In this document: one piece after another, positions 10,484-22,684 of the stretch | How the letters are laid out: every line of letters begins with the position of its first letter | Position numbering within the stretch: position 1 is the first letter of the stretch | Assembly: GCA_949358305.1 (NCBI GenBank) | Contig: OX442315.1 | Location: 30,654,427 to 30,718,426, forward strand | Length of the DNA stretch: 64,000 nucleotides | Reading direction: 5' to 3' | Source of the DNA: Strigamia acuminata | Lineage: Eukaryota; Arthropoda; Chilopoda; Geophilomorpha; Linotaeniidae | Position numbers and translations under genes: made by a program | The notes under the pieces: generated by a model | What the model saw: the letters and a program-made list of their open reading frames with translations, nothing else | Told to the model about the DNA's origin: nothing | Databases searched by the model: none

Positions 10484-13400
10484 TAATATCAGCAGACGCC
10501 CGGCGTCACAACTAGAAGTCTACAGATCGAACAACAGTGGCGGTCAGCACGACAAGGGACACAAATTGGGTTCGGGTGCCGTTACCGTGGCAACCGGGTC
10601 AACTAACTCCCGCGACGTAACGAGGCGAGAACGAAAGGCGAAAAAGGAGATGTCTGAAGGCGAGGTTCATTAATTTGTGTTGTTGTGTGAAAACAAAAAC
10701 AAACTGAAAGTGTTTTTTTTTTTCGTTCTTTCTTTTGTAATCATTTTTTTTTAATTTTGTTTTTATTTTTTTTTGGCTTCTTTTTATTTTTTATTTTTCT
10801 GCATATTTTTGTAAAGAAATGAAAAAGAAAACAACAATTCCGCCTCTTTGATGCACTGACGTCATTTGTCCTCTAGATGATTTTATTTCTTGCACACAAA
10901 ACAATATGAGGAGTTAAGGACAAACGGGGTGTGGGAGCTATTGGTGTGTTTATGCCTCACATTTATGAAGCCCTATATTTGATTTTTTGACTCACGTTTG
11001 TACATATTTTTGGAGAGATTGAAATGTGTTTTTGAAGAAAAACAATAGAAATTGGGAAGAAATTTATAAAGAGTTGTACAGAGAAAAATTGGAGATATTG
11101 TTTTGATAAGCAAGTGTATAAATTTGAGAGAAAAAAAAAGAAACTTGATTTGTTTTTTGGAAATTTGTCTCGTCACTTAGTGTGAGAAGGAATTTTTGGA
11201 AATTTATTGGGGGAAAAAAATGTTATTTCCCTTCTTAGAAGGAAAACTGATTTGCATAAGTTGTCATTTTTTTTATAACGGTTTGGACTGTTTGATTTAT
11301 AAAATTTTAGACTTTTTTGTCTTTATATATATATATATATTATATATATAAATAAATATATATAAAAAGAACTTAATATACGACTGTATCGGTATTTTAC
11401 ATACATTTAATTAGGAAAATTACAAAATTGGTACATTTTTTTTTTATAATGTAAATTTATTTATTTAAAAAACAATATTAAAGCCTAAATTTATTGATTG
11501 ATATGTTACAATAAAATTGTTACACATTTTTTTAATAATTAAAAAACGAAGATAGAAGATGAATAAAATACATCGGGGCATAACCACGCTTTCATGTGAT
11601 CCATTTTTTACGTTAATAAACACTAAGTTGCCATGGTAACATCCGTGATCATGTCCAATATAAATTGTTTTGTATCCTCCTTTGTTGTCTTTCATACAGT
11701 CGTTCAAAATCAAACTATTTTGGTCTGTCCCGTTTCACATTTCCAGTTAAATGCATGATAAAGTGACATGGTTTGCTCTCTATTCATGAAGGATAATGTG
11801 GCCTTGGCTGTGATGTTTTTATATATTAAAACTTAAAAGTTAAAAAAAAAACAAAATAAAGATAAAAATAAAAATTCAGAAAAGAATAGGCCTGCACCTG
11901 TTTTTCAATTTTGTTTTTAACATTGAAAATTTAAATTTAAGGGAAAAAAAATGGAAATAACTGAATGAAGATTGGGATGTGAAGCGAAAAATTGAAATGG
12001 AAAGGATTAAATAAAAAGAAAAAAAAACTAGTGAACAAGAAAACAATTGTTTGAATTTCTCTCTCTCTCTCAAAAACAAAAAAAATAATTAATAAATAAA
12101 TAAATAAAATAAATAAAACAAAATAAAAATTGAGTCTTTTGCTTGGGTCATAGAAAAAAAAAATTTGCTTCAACATTTTTTGCTTTTGTGGAAAAAATTG
12201 ACAACTGCCAAATAAAAGTAATGTTTTAAAGTGGATTTTGGTTGGTGTGTTTCCTTCTTTTTATTCGCAAATCAAACGAAAATTGATTTAAAAATTTTCC
12301 ATTTCTAACAAAAATGGCATTCAACTTCAAAACGAAACAGGATTTTTCAAAAAAAAAAAACTTGGATAGTATAAATTCAAATTTAAAAAAAAAAATGCTG
12401 TTAAACGACCATCTGGTTGACGTCAGAAGGACGAAAACGGGACTGGACGAAGACTTAAGGTCATGACACAACAGACTTCCTTGAAATTTGTGATTCACCT
12501 TATAGGTACGGTTTTTAAATCAAGGTTTTTCGTCGCAATGCTACAGGAATTCAAGAATTACTGTTTATGATGACTATAGTTTCAGCAAGTTTGTAGAAAA
12601 ACTGCATGACCTACTTTCTATATATTTGGAACATTTTTTAACTGATAAAAATGTTTATTCATAAGTCATAACTGTTTTTTTGGACAAACACGGATAAGTT
12701 TCGGTTACCATCCAAAGTTAAAATCATTTCGTAATTGAAAGCAAGTGTCAACAAAGTTCTTGATCATTTCATTTCATCAGTTCAATGCTTATCACTCGGC
12801 AAACAAGCAAGTTTATAACGTCATGGAAATGGGTTATTGTATGAAATCGATATCTATTAAAGAGTTTGTTGATATTTTGGTTGAGTGCAGCTCTGCTAGG
12901 AATAATATTGAATCATTGATAATATATTTTTTTGTGCTTTTTATTGATATGTTTTATCACAAAGTTTACTACGACACCAGTTGAATGAATTATCTCGGTT
13001 CCCACTTTTTTCATTCAATTTTTGTGTTCATTTATTACATTATAATTTTTTTTTTTTTTTAAATATTTTGTCTATTTAATAAATATTTACTCCAAAACAA
13101 ATTATAACTTGTTGAGTCATGAATGTTAAGGAATTTTCTGCCCTTGGCCCTGGCAAGTCAATGACAGAAAACAGTCAGCTACCCTTGAAATCTTTTCTGA
13201 CCCATATTCTAGGGTACGGAGGAAGAAAAAACGGTGATAAAAAATAGGTTTGTGGGGGTCTTAGTCCTTGGTGTGTTTTTCCTGGTTCAGATCAAAGACC
13301 CTAGGCCAATGGCCCACATTTCCTGCGAGCTTCATAACAGCTTATGTGATGCAGAAAACGGTAAATGCTAAATTAAAAGTGTAATTGCAGATATTTTTCG

Positions 13401-16400
13401 CTTTGCTTTTAAATTATGTAGACTATTTTAGATTATTACTAAAGACAGTTAAGTTTAATTATTTTTAAAGGACGATTTATTGATTCGATTCTTTTTTTAG
13501 AAAAAAATTAATTACGACTTTCCGTAAATATTAATATGATTATTTTTGTTACAGGAAAGTAATTTAGTATGACTCGATGTGTTTAGTAATTATATTGCAT
13601 AATTAAGATGCTCTAATTCGATTGTTTCTAATCATTTTAAAACTTATTAAAAACAAATTTGATTTTGACGGATTTGTTTTGGTCTTTTGGGCAGTTTATA
13701 ATTGATATAAAACACGTAAATTAAATGAGATTGAGATGTGTAACCGAGAGGAATAGGTCGCTTTCTGCTTGATTGGTCAAAAAACTGCTTAAAAAAATGG
13801 CATGTATGGGTGAAAGTGGAAAATAACCTGACCTGGATTCTTCCTGTGTTTTTTTTTAATTTTTTTTAAAAAAACTTTTTACAAATAGAAAAATAGAGTA
13901 TTACAAGACTACAAGGCACATATTTCCATCACTCCCTCCCATTTTGTATAAATTTGACCTAAAATATAGTTAAGAACGTTTATGGAATTTTTTATTTCGT
14001 AATTTATATTGAAACATAAAATTTTTTTCCAAAACAAACTTTTATTGCAATTCAACTATGAAATTTATATGTAAAGAAAACAGTCTACAGCTAATATAGG
14101 TCTAATTTAAACTTTAAATGACCTAAAATTAGTCACAGCATAACCAAAAGAACCAAACAAAAAATAATGAAATTAAAAGCGCATTAAGAATTAGGGTTAA
14201 ATTTATATATAACGTTTTATGTGGAGGAAGGAAGAAAATAGTTGTATAATTGCAGTTGCATTACAAGGTGAATAACACGCAATGGAATGTTACACAAGGA
14301 TATTAATGCCTTTCTGATTTATTACACTAATTATATCTTGTCATCGTAATATTAAGGGAATAAACAACAATAGCAATTTTATTAGTTTAAAAAAAGTAAA
14401 AACCATAACAAACTAGCATTTAAAAAAATAGATAATCATTTTTCAAGACGCAAGCTCATCAAAGTGACTCACTTTGACACACTTTGCGCTGTGATTACTC
14501 TCTAAATATAAAACTTAGAAGCAGAACTAAAAGTGTCAAGTGTGGAAAATTTCACAATCAGTGTAGAATTGATACTTTTTTTTTAGTGTAAAAAAAGCAA
14601 TGAGGAAATAGAGAAACTCATAATAGCATGTTTTTCTCAAGATGAGTGTGAGTGACCTATTTGGTCCCGCCAGGTAGGGAAGGATGGAGAAAGGGTGGAG
14701 AAAAACGAGGTCACTTGCAACCAAGTGAAAGTTAATTCCCTCAGGCTATGGATAACCTGACTCAAGGAACCAATGCAGGTTACTGTTATTCCCACCTCAA
14801 AAGGCCTCAATTGTTTGAGGTTGAGTACAGAAACAGTCAAATGTCAAAGGTAAATCGAGATAATAGAAGGAAATGGGAATTTGCATCGTGATGTTCTGTG
14901 ATGAGTAGTTTGTCTGAACTGTAAATAAATTACTTTGTTTACCGTTACATTAACTCTCAGTTCATAATAAAATTGTATTTTCAGTACTTTTCCACTCTTT
15001 TTTTAATAAACGGACAATTTCTTAATAATAAATCAATATTATTGATTCAACTGTCATCATTTCTAGTGCATTTGAATGCATTTAATTTTAAAGAAGCAAA
15101 TTCTGACTTCAAACAATTTTTCAACGAGTTCAAAAAATTGATTTATTTTTTTAAAAAAAAAATAGTGCAATGAAACTTAGCTTTAACCTAGAAATGTTTA
15201 ACTAGAGATCATTAACTCCATTTTTGTTGAAAGAAAAGCAGAGATGATTGATAATCCTCATGAGGAGAATTGCAGTAAAACAACGTTTGCACATGAAAAT
15301 AATTTATACGACTTTTTCTTTTATACTTTCATGATAATCAAATGAAACAAATGCAAAAACAAACAAAAAATAAAATATTGATTATAATTTCGGTTTTTTT
15401 TTAATTCAATATTTTTTCTTTCCGATTTCCCGTGGGAAATATATGTAAATGAGAAAGGTGGAGTATTGTATAAAAGACAAGTTGGTTTCTGACACACATC
15501 TCTTGTAGTTGACGAGGGAGGGCGGCTTGGCTGCAGCATACAGTAAAGAGAGTGCACTGCGCGCGGGTTCAACGGCCTCAAGTGACCGACTTTCGAGGCA
15601 GTAGGAGGAGCCTGCATTGAGGGAGAGCAGCCAACTAACGGGAAAACACCCACCACCTTTGTTCGACGTCATTTCCTACCTAATGTTTTGGTTGATAAAG
15701 GCCAAATTGACGTTTCTTAATAATAAATAAAACGCCTATCGCTTTTTTTGCATTGGAAATTATCAATTTCGCTGATGTTTTGCATCGGCGTATTACGAAT
15801 TCTGTCTATAAATATATTTCTAAAAAAATCAGTTAAAAATAGAATCGCAAAATGTATTTATAGGAAATACAAGTTTTATTTTATTGCCCGCTAATGAGGT
15901 AATAATTTCATTAGTTTGTTGACGAAATGTAATATTTGTACTGGATGAATGTTTAATCGGGGCTTGATGTGCAAGTTTTTCGATGTTTGTTCGCATAAAT
16001 TGTCGTTGTACGACATAGGCCTAATTTCTGCAGACTGGGAACAACTGTATGCGTTGCGTATAAATGAGCGTGGCAACATAGTGAATATTATTTATTGTCT
16101 TTATTGTCTCTGATAAAAGTTTTAGTTCACAAGGCCAGCGACTTTTGAAAAACCAGTTTCTCTTTATTTGCTTCTCAAGTCTATCTTCGAAGTATTTCAA
16201 AGGGTTTTTATTTTGTTATCAAGCAAGCAGAAGAGTTAGCATTTAGCAGCTGGCCTGCCATTTAGAAAAGTTATTGACCCCAGAATGGAGGGTGGACTCA
16301 AAGGAGTAACCAAGATGGACTCAGCTTATTTTATTTGCCCTACTTTTCTATAGATTTTTATTGAAAATGAAATGAAAGTGAATTAAGGTTGTTAACCCTT

Positions 16401-17263
16401 AAAAGTATATCAGAATTTTTTTTGGACTTTGAACTCTACAAGTGCAAAAAAATAATAAAATAAATTTTTTTATTTTTTTTATTTTTTATTTTTAATTTTT
16501 ATTTTATTTTTTAAAATATCAAATTATTAGGTCAATTCAAGCAAAGTTGAATTTTATTTTATTATTTTATTGTTTTTATTTTATAAACAAATCAAGTGGG
16601 AGGGAAATATTGTAGATTTATAAACTTTAAGAGCTTAGAAATATCTTAGCAATGGAAAAAGTTTATGAAAGGATTTTGTTTTTATTAAACAATGGACTTT
16701 AGTAAAGGTTTTCAACATAATGCAAAGTTTTGAAGCAGAATAAAACGAAGCTTTATGCCGGTTTTAAGCCTCCTTTTGCCCCCTTCCCTTTCCCCAGTAA
16801 TGGCTTCGTCTCTTCTCCAGACAGGGTTCCCCTCTTGCGCGGTATTGAACGGCCTTGGTTCAAGGTGCCTGTGCATTGATCACAGCCCGCTCTGCCGTTG
16901 CCATTTAGCGGGCATTCACCCCAAGATGGCGGCTACATATCTTTTCAGCTGGTGATTTTATAATTTTCGGAAAAAAAAACATTGAAAACAAAAAATTTTT
17001 TTTAAATCAACAGATTGTTTATTTTTTTTAAACTAAAAAAAAATATAGATTTAAATAAAATAAATTAAAAAAAAAAAAAATTAAGAAAAAAAAAATATTT
17101 TGTTTTTTAATTTTCCATTTCAAAAAAAACAAAAGATTTTCTTTTTAAAACTGTGAGAGAATTGATATTTAATAAACAGATATAAATTTGAGCGCTGTTG
17201 AATTACGAGATTATGTACTTATAGTTAGACTAATAGAGGGCACCACTAACTTGATGAGAAAAA
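10484..17263. other. Non-coding: HR4 3' UTR and intergenic region
   Basis: No supportable gene is seen. The first part is T-rich and A-rich and probably includes the HR4 3' UTR, with (TA)n at 11325-11350 and AAATAA runs near 12090-12120. GC-richer islands at about 13130-13340, 14640-14850, 15480-15670, 16200-16320 and 16755-16955 break the AT-rich background and carry isolated nuclear-receptor half-sites, resembling those 5' of HR4. Short open frames here lack family features and look like chance. Confidence 0.5.
16755..16955 (+). promoter_or_regulatory. GC-rich island with YY1/Pho motif upstream of GTF3C5
   Basis: A compact GC-richer island in a very AT-rich setting. It ends with CCAAGATGGCGGC at 16921-16933, a strong YY1/Pleiohomeotic match. 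It lies 0.3 kb upstream of the GTF3C5 start and may be part of its promoter. A long poly-A/T tract separates the two. Confidence 0.3.
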
Positions 17264-19343
17264 ATGGCTTCATGCTTGCCGCAAAACGCAAGAAATTATG
17301 TCGCTATTGAACATCCTACAATAGTGAAAGTTGCTGACAAACTACTTAACACTTTAGGTGGAATTGATAAAATATCCTCAGTAAGAATTACCAATTTAAA
17401 AACTAAAATTTAAAAAATGTAAAAAATTCAGTCTATATAATGTGTTACTCCGTGTTAATTATTTCAGACATATTCAAATCCATCACACCGTCTAGAACTA
17501 TGTTTTCGACCAAAGGATCCATATTGCAAGCCCGTATTCGGAGACCGACAAAACACCACAAATTTGCTCCTAAAAGTTAAACGGAGAAATACGGCCGATG
17601 GAAAAGTGGAATTAATCAGTGAAATTTTAGGAGTAGTTGGAACCACTTACAAATTCCAAAGTAATCGAATCAAAATGGTTCGGAAAGTGCTAGCATTAAT
17701 AAATATCAATTGTATTTAAATTAGGTATGGTGGATTTTCAAATATTGCCAATGGAAAGGGAAGGAAACTCCTACAGGCCGATACATGACGAATTATTACC
17801 AAAAACGTTGGAAAAGTCGGATTGGGTGAAACAAGAATCATCGCTGTTCATTCTCCCTCCTGTTTTTGCACGACTGGATAATCCTGGCGATTATCTATTC
17901 GGTAAAGACCCAACACGTCGAACAGCAAATTCAGAGTTACAGATGGTTTCCCAATGTCGTAAGCTTAAAAATGGTTGCCTATTTATACTGTTTTATAATT
18001 TATATGAATTTTTATTACTTTTTCAGTGAGATATCGCCGGACTTTACATGCAAAAAGTGTTTCTTTTGAAGATTCTGATGTTCCAAGCAGTCCGCTTGAA
18101 GGAGCAGTTAACCAGTTTATGCTTAAAGGATGCGCTGAAAATATTTTAGAAGAAGCAAGACAGGTTGGCATTGTGGATTTCAATAATTTTTTTTATATCG
18201 TTTTATACTTTTTTTTTATGTAAATTGATAGATGAATATATTTTTTATATTAGTTATTTGAAAATCGCCCAATTTGGCACAGAAATGGTGTACTTGCAAC
18301 ACTCAAAATTTCCAGGGAAAAAGTTAAACTTGTTCTACCTGTCATTGCTTATACCTTTGTGTCAGGTCCATGGAGGGGTATGTGGGTGCGTCTCGGCTAT
18401 GATCCTCGTCAAGATCCAACTGCAAAAATGTATCAACTTTTAGATTTTCGTGTGCGGCAAAGTAAGTTTTATCAGTAGAGTAGCGTTGCCAGAACGAAAA
18501 ATTGCCTAATAGTTCAGTACTGTCATAATACCAGAAAAATAATAAATTACCATTTATCAGTAAAAAAAAATGCGATTTTCAAAGCTTAAAATTCAATTAA
18601 ACTGTAAAAATTGAATTTAAAATTGAATTATTAGCTTAAATATTGAATTAATGGCTTAAAAATTGAATTATTAGCTAAAAAATTCAATTGTATGGTAAGA
18701 AAATTGAATTTTCTGGTAAAAACTTAAATTTAGAAACCCTACTATGGAAAATATTTATTATTAACTGAGTTACGTCTCCTTTGTAGCTATTGCGCGAAAT
18801 ATTCCAATTCAGTCTAAACGAAGTTCATGCGGTTATATTCTACCCAATAAAGTTAGTCAATCTATTGGTCGAACACCGCTAATTCGAAATGAAGCGTCAG
18901 AAGCTGGCAACAGTAACAAGGACGCAAGATCTGAATTGGTAAGTAATAACTTTAATTATTACTTTTCAAACATTAATTGATGAAAAAACAACTTTGACTC
19001 GTAGGAATTGTCGCACAAGTTTAATCCAAACATTTGCCCGCCAGTTCGGCAACTCTTTTACCAATTTTGCGACATAGAGGTTCCCGAAGTGCATCAGTTG
19101 GTGTCTCAATGCCCGCCTCAGCCTTCATGCCACGAAAAGTTTGGTTGGTTAGACAACAAAACTTACGAGGAATGCAGGAACATTTTGGCATCAATTGTAC
19201 AATCACTTTGCAAAGAAACGGAAAAAGGTGAAAAAGAATAATCTTTATTCAAACATACACCATTCCTCACATTTTTCTACATTTTATTTTTAGAACAAGA
19301 TGAAGACGTTGTTGATGAATTAAACACGATGAATTTGGATTGA
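17264..19343 (+). CDS. GTF3C5: General transcription factor 3C polypeptide 5 (TFIIIC subunit)
   Basis: Subunit of TFIIIC (tau-A/Tfc1-like), which binds internal promoters of tRNA genes and recruits TFIIIB for RNA polymerase III. Exons: 17264-17380, 17468-17660, 17725-17958, 18027-18163, 18254-18461, 18787-18938, 19005-19227 and 19294-19343; all phases agree and give 437 residues, somewhat shorter than vertebrate forms (about 520). Recognisable blocks are LELCFRPKDPYCKPVFGDR near the N-terminus, MVDFQILPM, and the family signature SGPWRGMWVRLGYDPR in exon 5. The C-terminus is acidic (EQDEDVVDELNTMNLD), as usual in this family. The start at 17264 gives the phase that fits exon 2; an ATG 10 bases upstream is out of frame. 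The stop lies only 35 bp from the stop of SSNA1 on the other strand. Confidence 0.9.
18541..18725. repeat. Degenerate TTGAATTA-type repeat in GTF3C5 intron 5
   Basis: About 25-bp units around AAATTGAATTATTAGCTT are repeated several times with substitutions. This is AT-rich satellite-like expansion, and the intron is longer than its neighbours because of it. Confidence 0.5.
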
Positions 19344-19378
19344 ATTTAGATTGACGTGGTTGTTTGTACATTTTGTCA

Positions 19379-19842
19379 TTAGTTTGATGGTTTCTGCACA
19401 TTTATCACGACTTCCTTCTTTAAACCACCAATCAGATTCTGCGATTTTTCCAAAATCTACAACAAAAATTGCAATTTATAATTATTTTTTATACGAATTA
19501 AGCTGTTTATTAAAATTTACCTTGGCATAACTAAGTTCAGTCTCAATTATTGTTTTATCAACTTCGACTCGGGCGGTTAATTTCTTAGCCAATGATTCGT
19601 TGAGAACTGCCAGCGAATCGCTCTGGTTTCGAATTTCGCATATTAAGGCTCGTATTTTATCTTCGTCTCCAGCTATTTGTTGATTAAATTCTTGTCGCAA
19701 ACTACGTAATTCCTCTAAACCTAGAAAAATGGAAGTTCGGGCAGGATTTTTATTTATGTTTGTTCTCGAGGTTATTTTTATGGTTCGTACGTTTGACCAA
19801 ATCGTTGTTGTACCCTTGCAGTGTAATTCCGTGTTGAGTCAT
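19379..19842 (-). CDS. SSNA1: SSNA1-like microtubule/centriole coiled-coil protein, copy a
   Basis: Small coiled-coil protein of the SSNA1/NA14 family, which binds and remodels microtubules at centrioles and basal bodies. Exons on the minus strand: 19842-19791, 19720-19521 and 19456-19379; phases agree and give 109 residues (human 119). The N-terminus MTQHGITLQGYNNDLVK matches the family start, the central exon carries the heptad region with LAKKLTARVEVDKTI and ETELSYAK, and the last exon gives ILEKSQNLIGGLKKE. It is convergent with GTF3C5, with 35 bp between the two stop codons. Identification rests on N-terminus, length and exon-by-exon agreement. Confidence 0.85.
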
Positions 19843-20219
19843 GGCTTTCAATCCTGCAAATTTTAAAGCTGTTTGAAATATTCGACAAATTCAAATGCTG
19901 CCGTCTTTATTCTTTTTAAATCGTAGACAATCGACTTAATCCGTTATTTTAATTGGTGTATAAAATCATGTGATATGACACTTACTTTGTGATTCGTTAA
20001 TCTAGTTTGAATAACTGAAAAGCTGATGGTAGCAAATGGTGGATAATGTGGTAATGAATAAATCGTTATTTTATTTGAAACGAACAATTTTAATTTTAAA
20101 TTTGTAGAAATGAGTATATTTTGCAGATTTTACTTTTGGTTGTTCTTTACATCTGCCCCAATGTTTGCCATTATTAGGTTATGCCTTGATTTTATTTGTG
20201 TGTGTTATGTTTTTCGGTC

Positions 20220-20239
20220 AGGTTAGGTTAGGTTAGGTC
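20220..20239 (+). repeat. Interstitial (TTAGG)n tract at duplication junction
   Basis: About four consecutive GGTTA/TTAGG units, the arthropod telomeric repeat, lie immediately before the point where homology to the GTF3C5 3' end begins (about 20236). It is too short to be a telomere; it marks a repair or insertion junction. Confidence 0.6.
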
Positions 20240-20470
20240 CCCGAAGTGCATCAGTTGGTGTCTCAATGCCCGCCTCAGCTTTCATGTCACGAAAAGTTTG
20301 GTTGGTTAGACAACAAAACTTACGAGGGATGCAGGAACATCTTAGTATCAATTGCATAATCACTTTGCAAAGAAAAGGAAAAAAAATGATCAAGAGTAAT
20401 CTTTATTTATTCAAACATACACCATTTCGTCACATTTTTTCAAAATTTATTTTTAGAACAAGATGACGAC
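20236..20470 (+). pseudogene. Duplicated GTF3C5 exon 7/8 fragment
   Basis: This repeats GTF3C5 from codons in exon 7 (copy 1 at about 19080) through intron 7 and the start of exon 8, at an offset of about 1155 bp. Upstream exons are absent. The copy has an in-frame stop (GCA TAA where the parent reads GTA CAA), so it is a dead fragment carried along by the tandem duplication that made SSNA1 copy b. Confidence 0.85.
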
Positions 20471-20529
20471 GTTGTTGACAATCAAAACTCATGGATTTAG
20501 ATTGACGTGTTGGTTTGCAGATTTTGTCT

Positions 20530-21008
20530 TTATAAGTTCGATGGTTTCTGTGCTGTTACCACGATTTCCTTCTTTAGTACACCAATCAGATTCTGCGATT
20601 TTTCCAAAATCTACAACAAAAATTGCAATTTATAATTATTTTTTATACGAATTAAGCTGTTTATTAAAATTTACCTTGGCATAACTAAGTTCAGTCTCAA
20701 TTATTGTTTTATCAACCTCGACTCGGGCGGCTAATTTCTTAGCCAATGCTTCGTTGAGAATTGCCAGCGAATCGCTCTGGTTTCGAATTTCGGCTATTAA
20801 GGCTCGTATTTTCGCTTCTTCTCCATCTACTTGTTGATTTAATTCTTGTCGCAAACTACGTAATTCCTCTAAACCTAAGAAAATGGGAGTTCGGGCAGGA
20901 GTTTTATTTATGTTTATTCTTGAGGTTATTTTTATGGTTCGTACGTTTAATCAAATCGATGTGGTTCCCTTGCGATGTAATTCCTTGAGGTTGAGGCATG
21001 GCAGGCAT
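20530..21008 (-). CDS. SSNA1-like protein, tandem copy b
   Basis: Second complete SSNA1-like gene produced by the tandem duplication. Exons: 21008 (or 20999)-20945, 20874-20675 and 20610-20530; all splice sites and frames are kept, giving 111 residues from the ATG at 20999 or 114 from the in-frame ATG at 21008. The central exon is very close to copy a (LAKKLAARVEVDKTI), while the first exon has diverged most (GITSQGNHIDLIK in place of GITLQGYNNDLVK). The 3' end adds one Leu before the stop. Open frames despite clear divergence suggest that it is functional, but expression is unknown. Confidence 0.75.
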
Positions 21009-21232
21009 GGCTTCCAACCTTGCCGTCTTTATTCTTTTTTTTTAAATCATAGACAATCGGCTTAATCCGTTATTTTAATTGGTGTATAAAATCATGTGAT
21101 ATGACATCTGCTTTGTGATTCGCTAATTCTTGTTTGAATAACTGACAAAAATGGTGGATAATGTGGTAATGAACATTAACAACTCGTTATTTTATTTGAA
21201 ACGAGTAGTTTAATTTTAATTTTGCTTTATAG

Positions 21233-22684
21233 GTGTCATAAGGGACTTATTGAAAGTGAAGACGATTTCGAAGCATTGGCGGACGTAGACCCAACAAACA
21301 TTGAATTTCCGCAATCTCAGGAGGATGATGCCATATCAAACAGACGAATGGCGTCGAACGTAAATATTTTCTATTCAGATGTGTATGGCTCGAAGTAAAA
21401 AATATATACCGAATTCTTAAGGTTCATCATCTAAAGCTCAACGCTTGGTTTCAAGAGAAGAGTTTGAAAAAATTGAAACTAGGTGCCAACGTAACCTCGT
21501 ATAATACTACAGGGGGCTATAGTCCTAACAAAGACCGCGTAGAAGATATGCCAATCAATCAAAATGAATACGAAAAAAGGTACCGTAAATCTAAATTTAG
21601 GAAATGATTGATATTTTGTGGTTGTTTTAATTTTTATTTATTTGTATTAGTAATCCAATTATGACTAAGCATTTCGTTGAAAAAATAATTGGAATGACGT
21701 CGAAATTTTCGAATTTTGAGGAAAGATTTGCTGAAATGGAGACCTCTTTGGATATTAAATTAGACAAAATGGAGACCTCTTTGGCAACTAAATTAAACAA
21801 AATGGAGAGCTCTTTGGATATTCAATTAGACAAAATGGAGATCTGTTTGGCTGCTAAATTAATCAAAATGGAGACCTCTTTTGCTGCTAAATTAGACAAA
21901 ACGGAGACCTCTTTGGATATTAAATTAGACAATATGGAGAAAATGTTAATTTGTGGCCAAGAGACTGTCGATAGAAGATTGTTAGAGATCGAAGACACAT
22001 TAACTCGGAGAATTATTAAAGAAATCGAAAATAAATTAATGGAGAAAATCGTCGAAGAAATCGATAGCAAACTGAAAAAAAGTAAAAGATTTTCGTTACC
22101 CATAACTTTTAAGATCATAAATTTTTCTCTTTAGTGTACGAAAGTCTGCACAGGCGACAAAAGAAATGTATCGACCAGCAAAACACATTGAACGAGAAAC
22201 TAAACGAAAATTCGGAAAATTATAAATTTGATGATAAATTAAAACAAGTTGAATCCTCCATCAAAATACTGCTAAAAGATATCACGGCAAGCTTTTTTTA
22301 TTAAGTTCTCCCTTTTTATAAATCAATTTTTATTCGTTTTTAATTTTTAATTTAATATTTCAGGAACAAATTCGTGATATTTCATTAGCCGGAAAAACCC
22401 AAAATTTTAAGGACTTTGAAACCGACCTGATGTCACCTCAAAATACAATCAAAAAGCTGAAACCACGAAACCAGGTACCGTCGAGTCAATTCTCTCAGCT
22501 GCCATCGCCCGCTGTATCACTAAATGATGCCTTAACTAATGGAATGTTTAAGAAACCGCAAATTCCTTTTCGGAAACGACCTAAACCGTTGCAACCAATC
22601 TTAAAACAACCTAATCCATTGCAACCGGTCTTAAAACAACCTAATCTTTTGCATCCATTCATAAAACGACAAGCTTATTGTTAA
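21233..22684 (+). CDS. Unknown coiled-coil protein with hendecad repeats (5' end not found)
   Basis: I do not recognise this gene. Exons with agreeing phases: 21233-21359, 21422-21579, 21651-22081, 22135-22286 and 22364-22684; a start exon further upstream could not be identified, so the N-terminus is missing. Exon 3 holds six tandem 33-bp units (21736-21933) encoding the 11-residue repeat METSLDIKLDK and variants, followed by more predicted coiled coil. The fourth intron starts with GC (GCAAGC at 22287), a non-canonical but known GC-AG intron. The C-terminus has three 30-bp units (22580-22669) encoding variants of PLQPILKQPN and ends in KRQAYC. No catalytic motif is seen; a structural or cytoskeletal role is a guess. 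Confidence 0.6.
21736..21933 (+). repeat. Six 33-bp tandem coding repeats
   Basis: Six consecutive 33-bp units, mostly beginning ATGGAGACCTCTTTGG, encode an 11-residue hendecad with hydrophobic residues at M1, L5, I/A7 and L9. The units differ by a few substitutions each and never break the frame. Confidence 0.9.
22580..22669 (+). repeat. Three 30-bp tandem coding repeats
   Basis: Three 30-bp units, of the type CCTAATCCATTGCAACC..., encode ten-residue Pro/Gln/Lys repeats at the C-terminus of the coiled-coil gene. Confidence 0.8.

Noticed and set aside
10035-10673. Long open frame over the last HR4 exon
   Set aside because: It is in a different frame from the exon that continues the ligand-binding domain and has no family features.
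15321-15672. Two overlapping minus-strand open frames near 15.5 kb
   Set aside because: Low-complexity hydrophobic and Lys-rich translations with no start or splice support; the region looks like a non-coding GC-richer island.
20220-20239. TTAGG tract as a true telomere or chromosome end
   Set aside because: Only about four units, with genes continuing on both sides.
20236-20470. Second functional GTF3C5 gene
   Set aside because: Only the 3' end is present and it has an in-frame stop.
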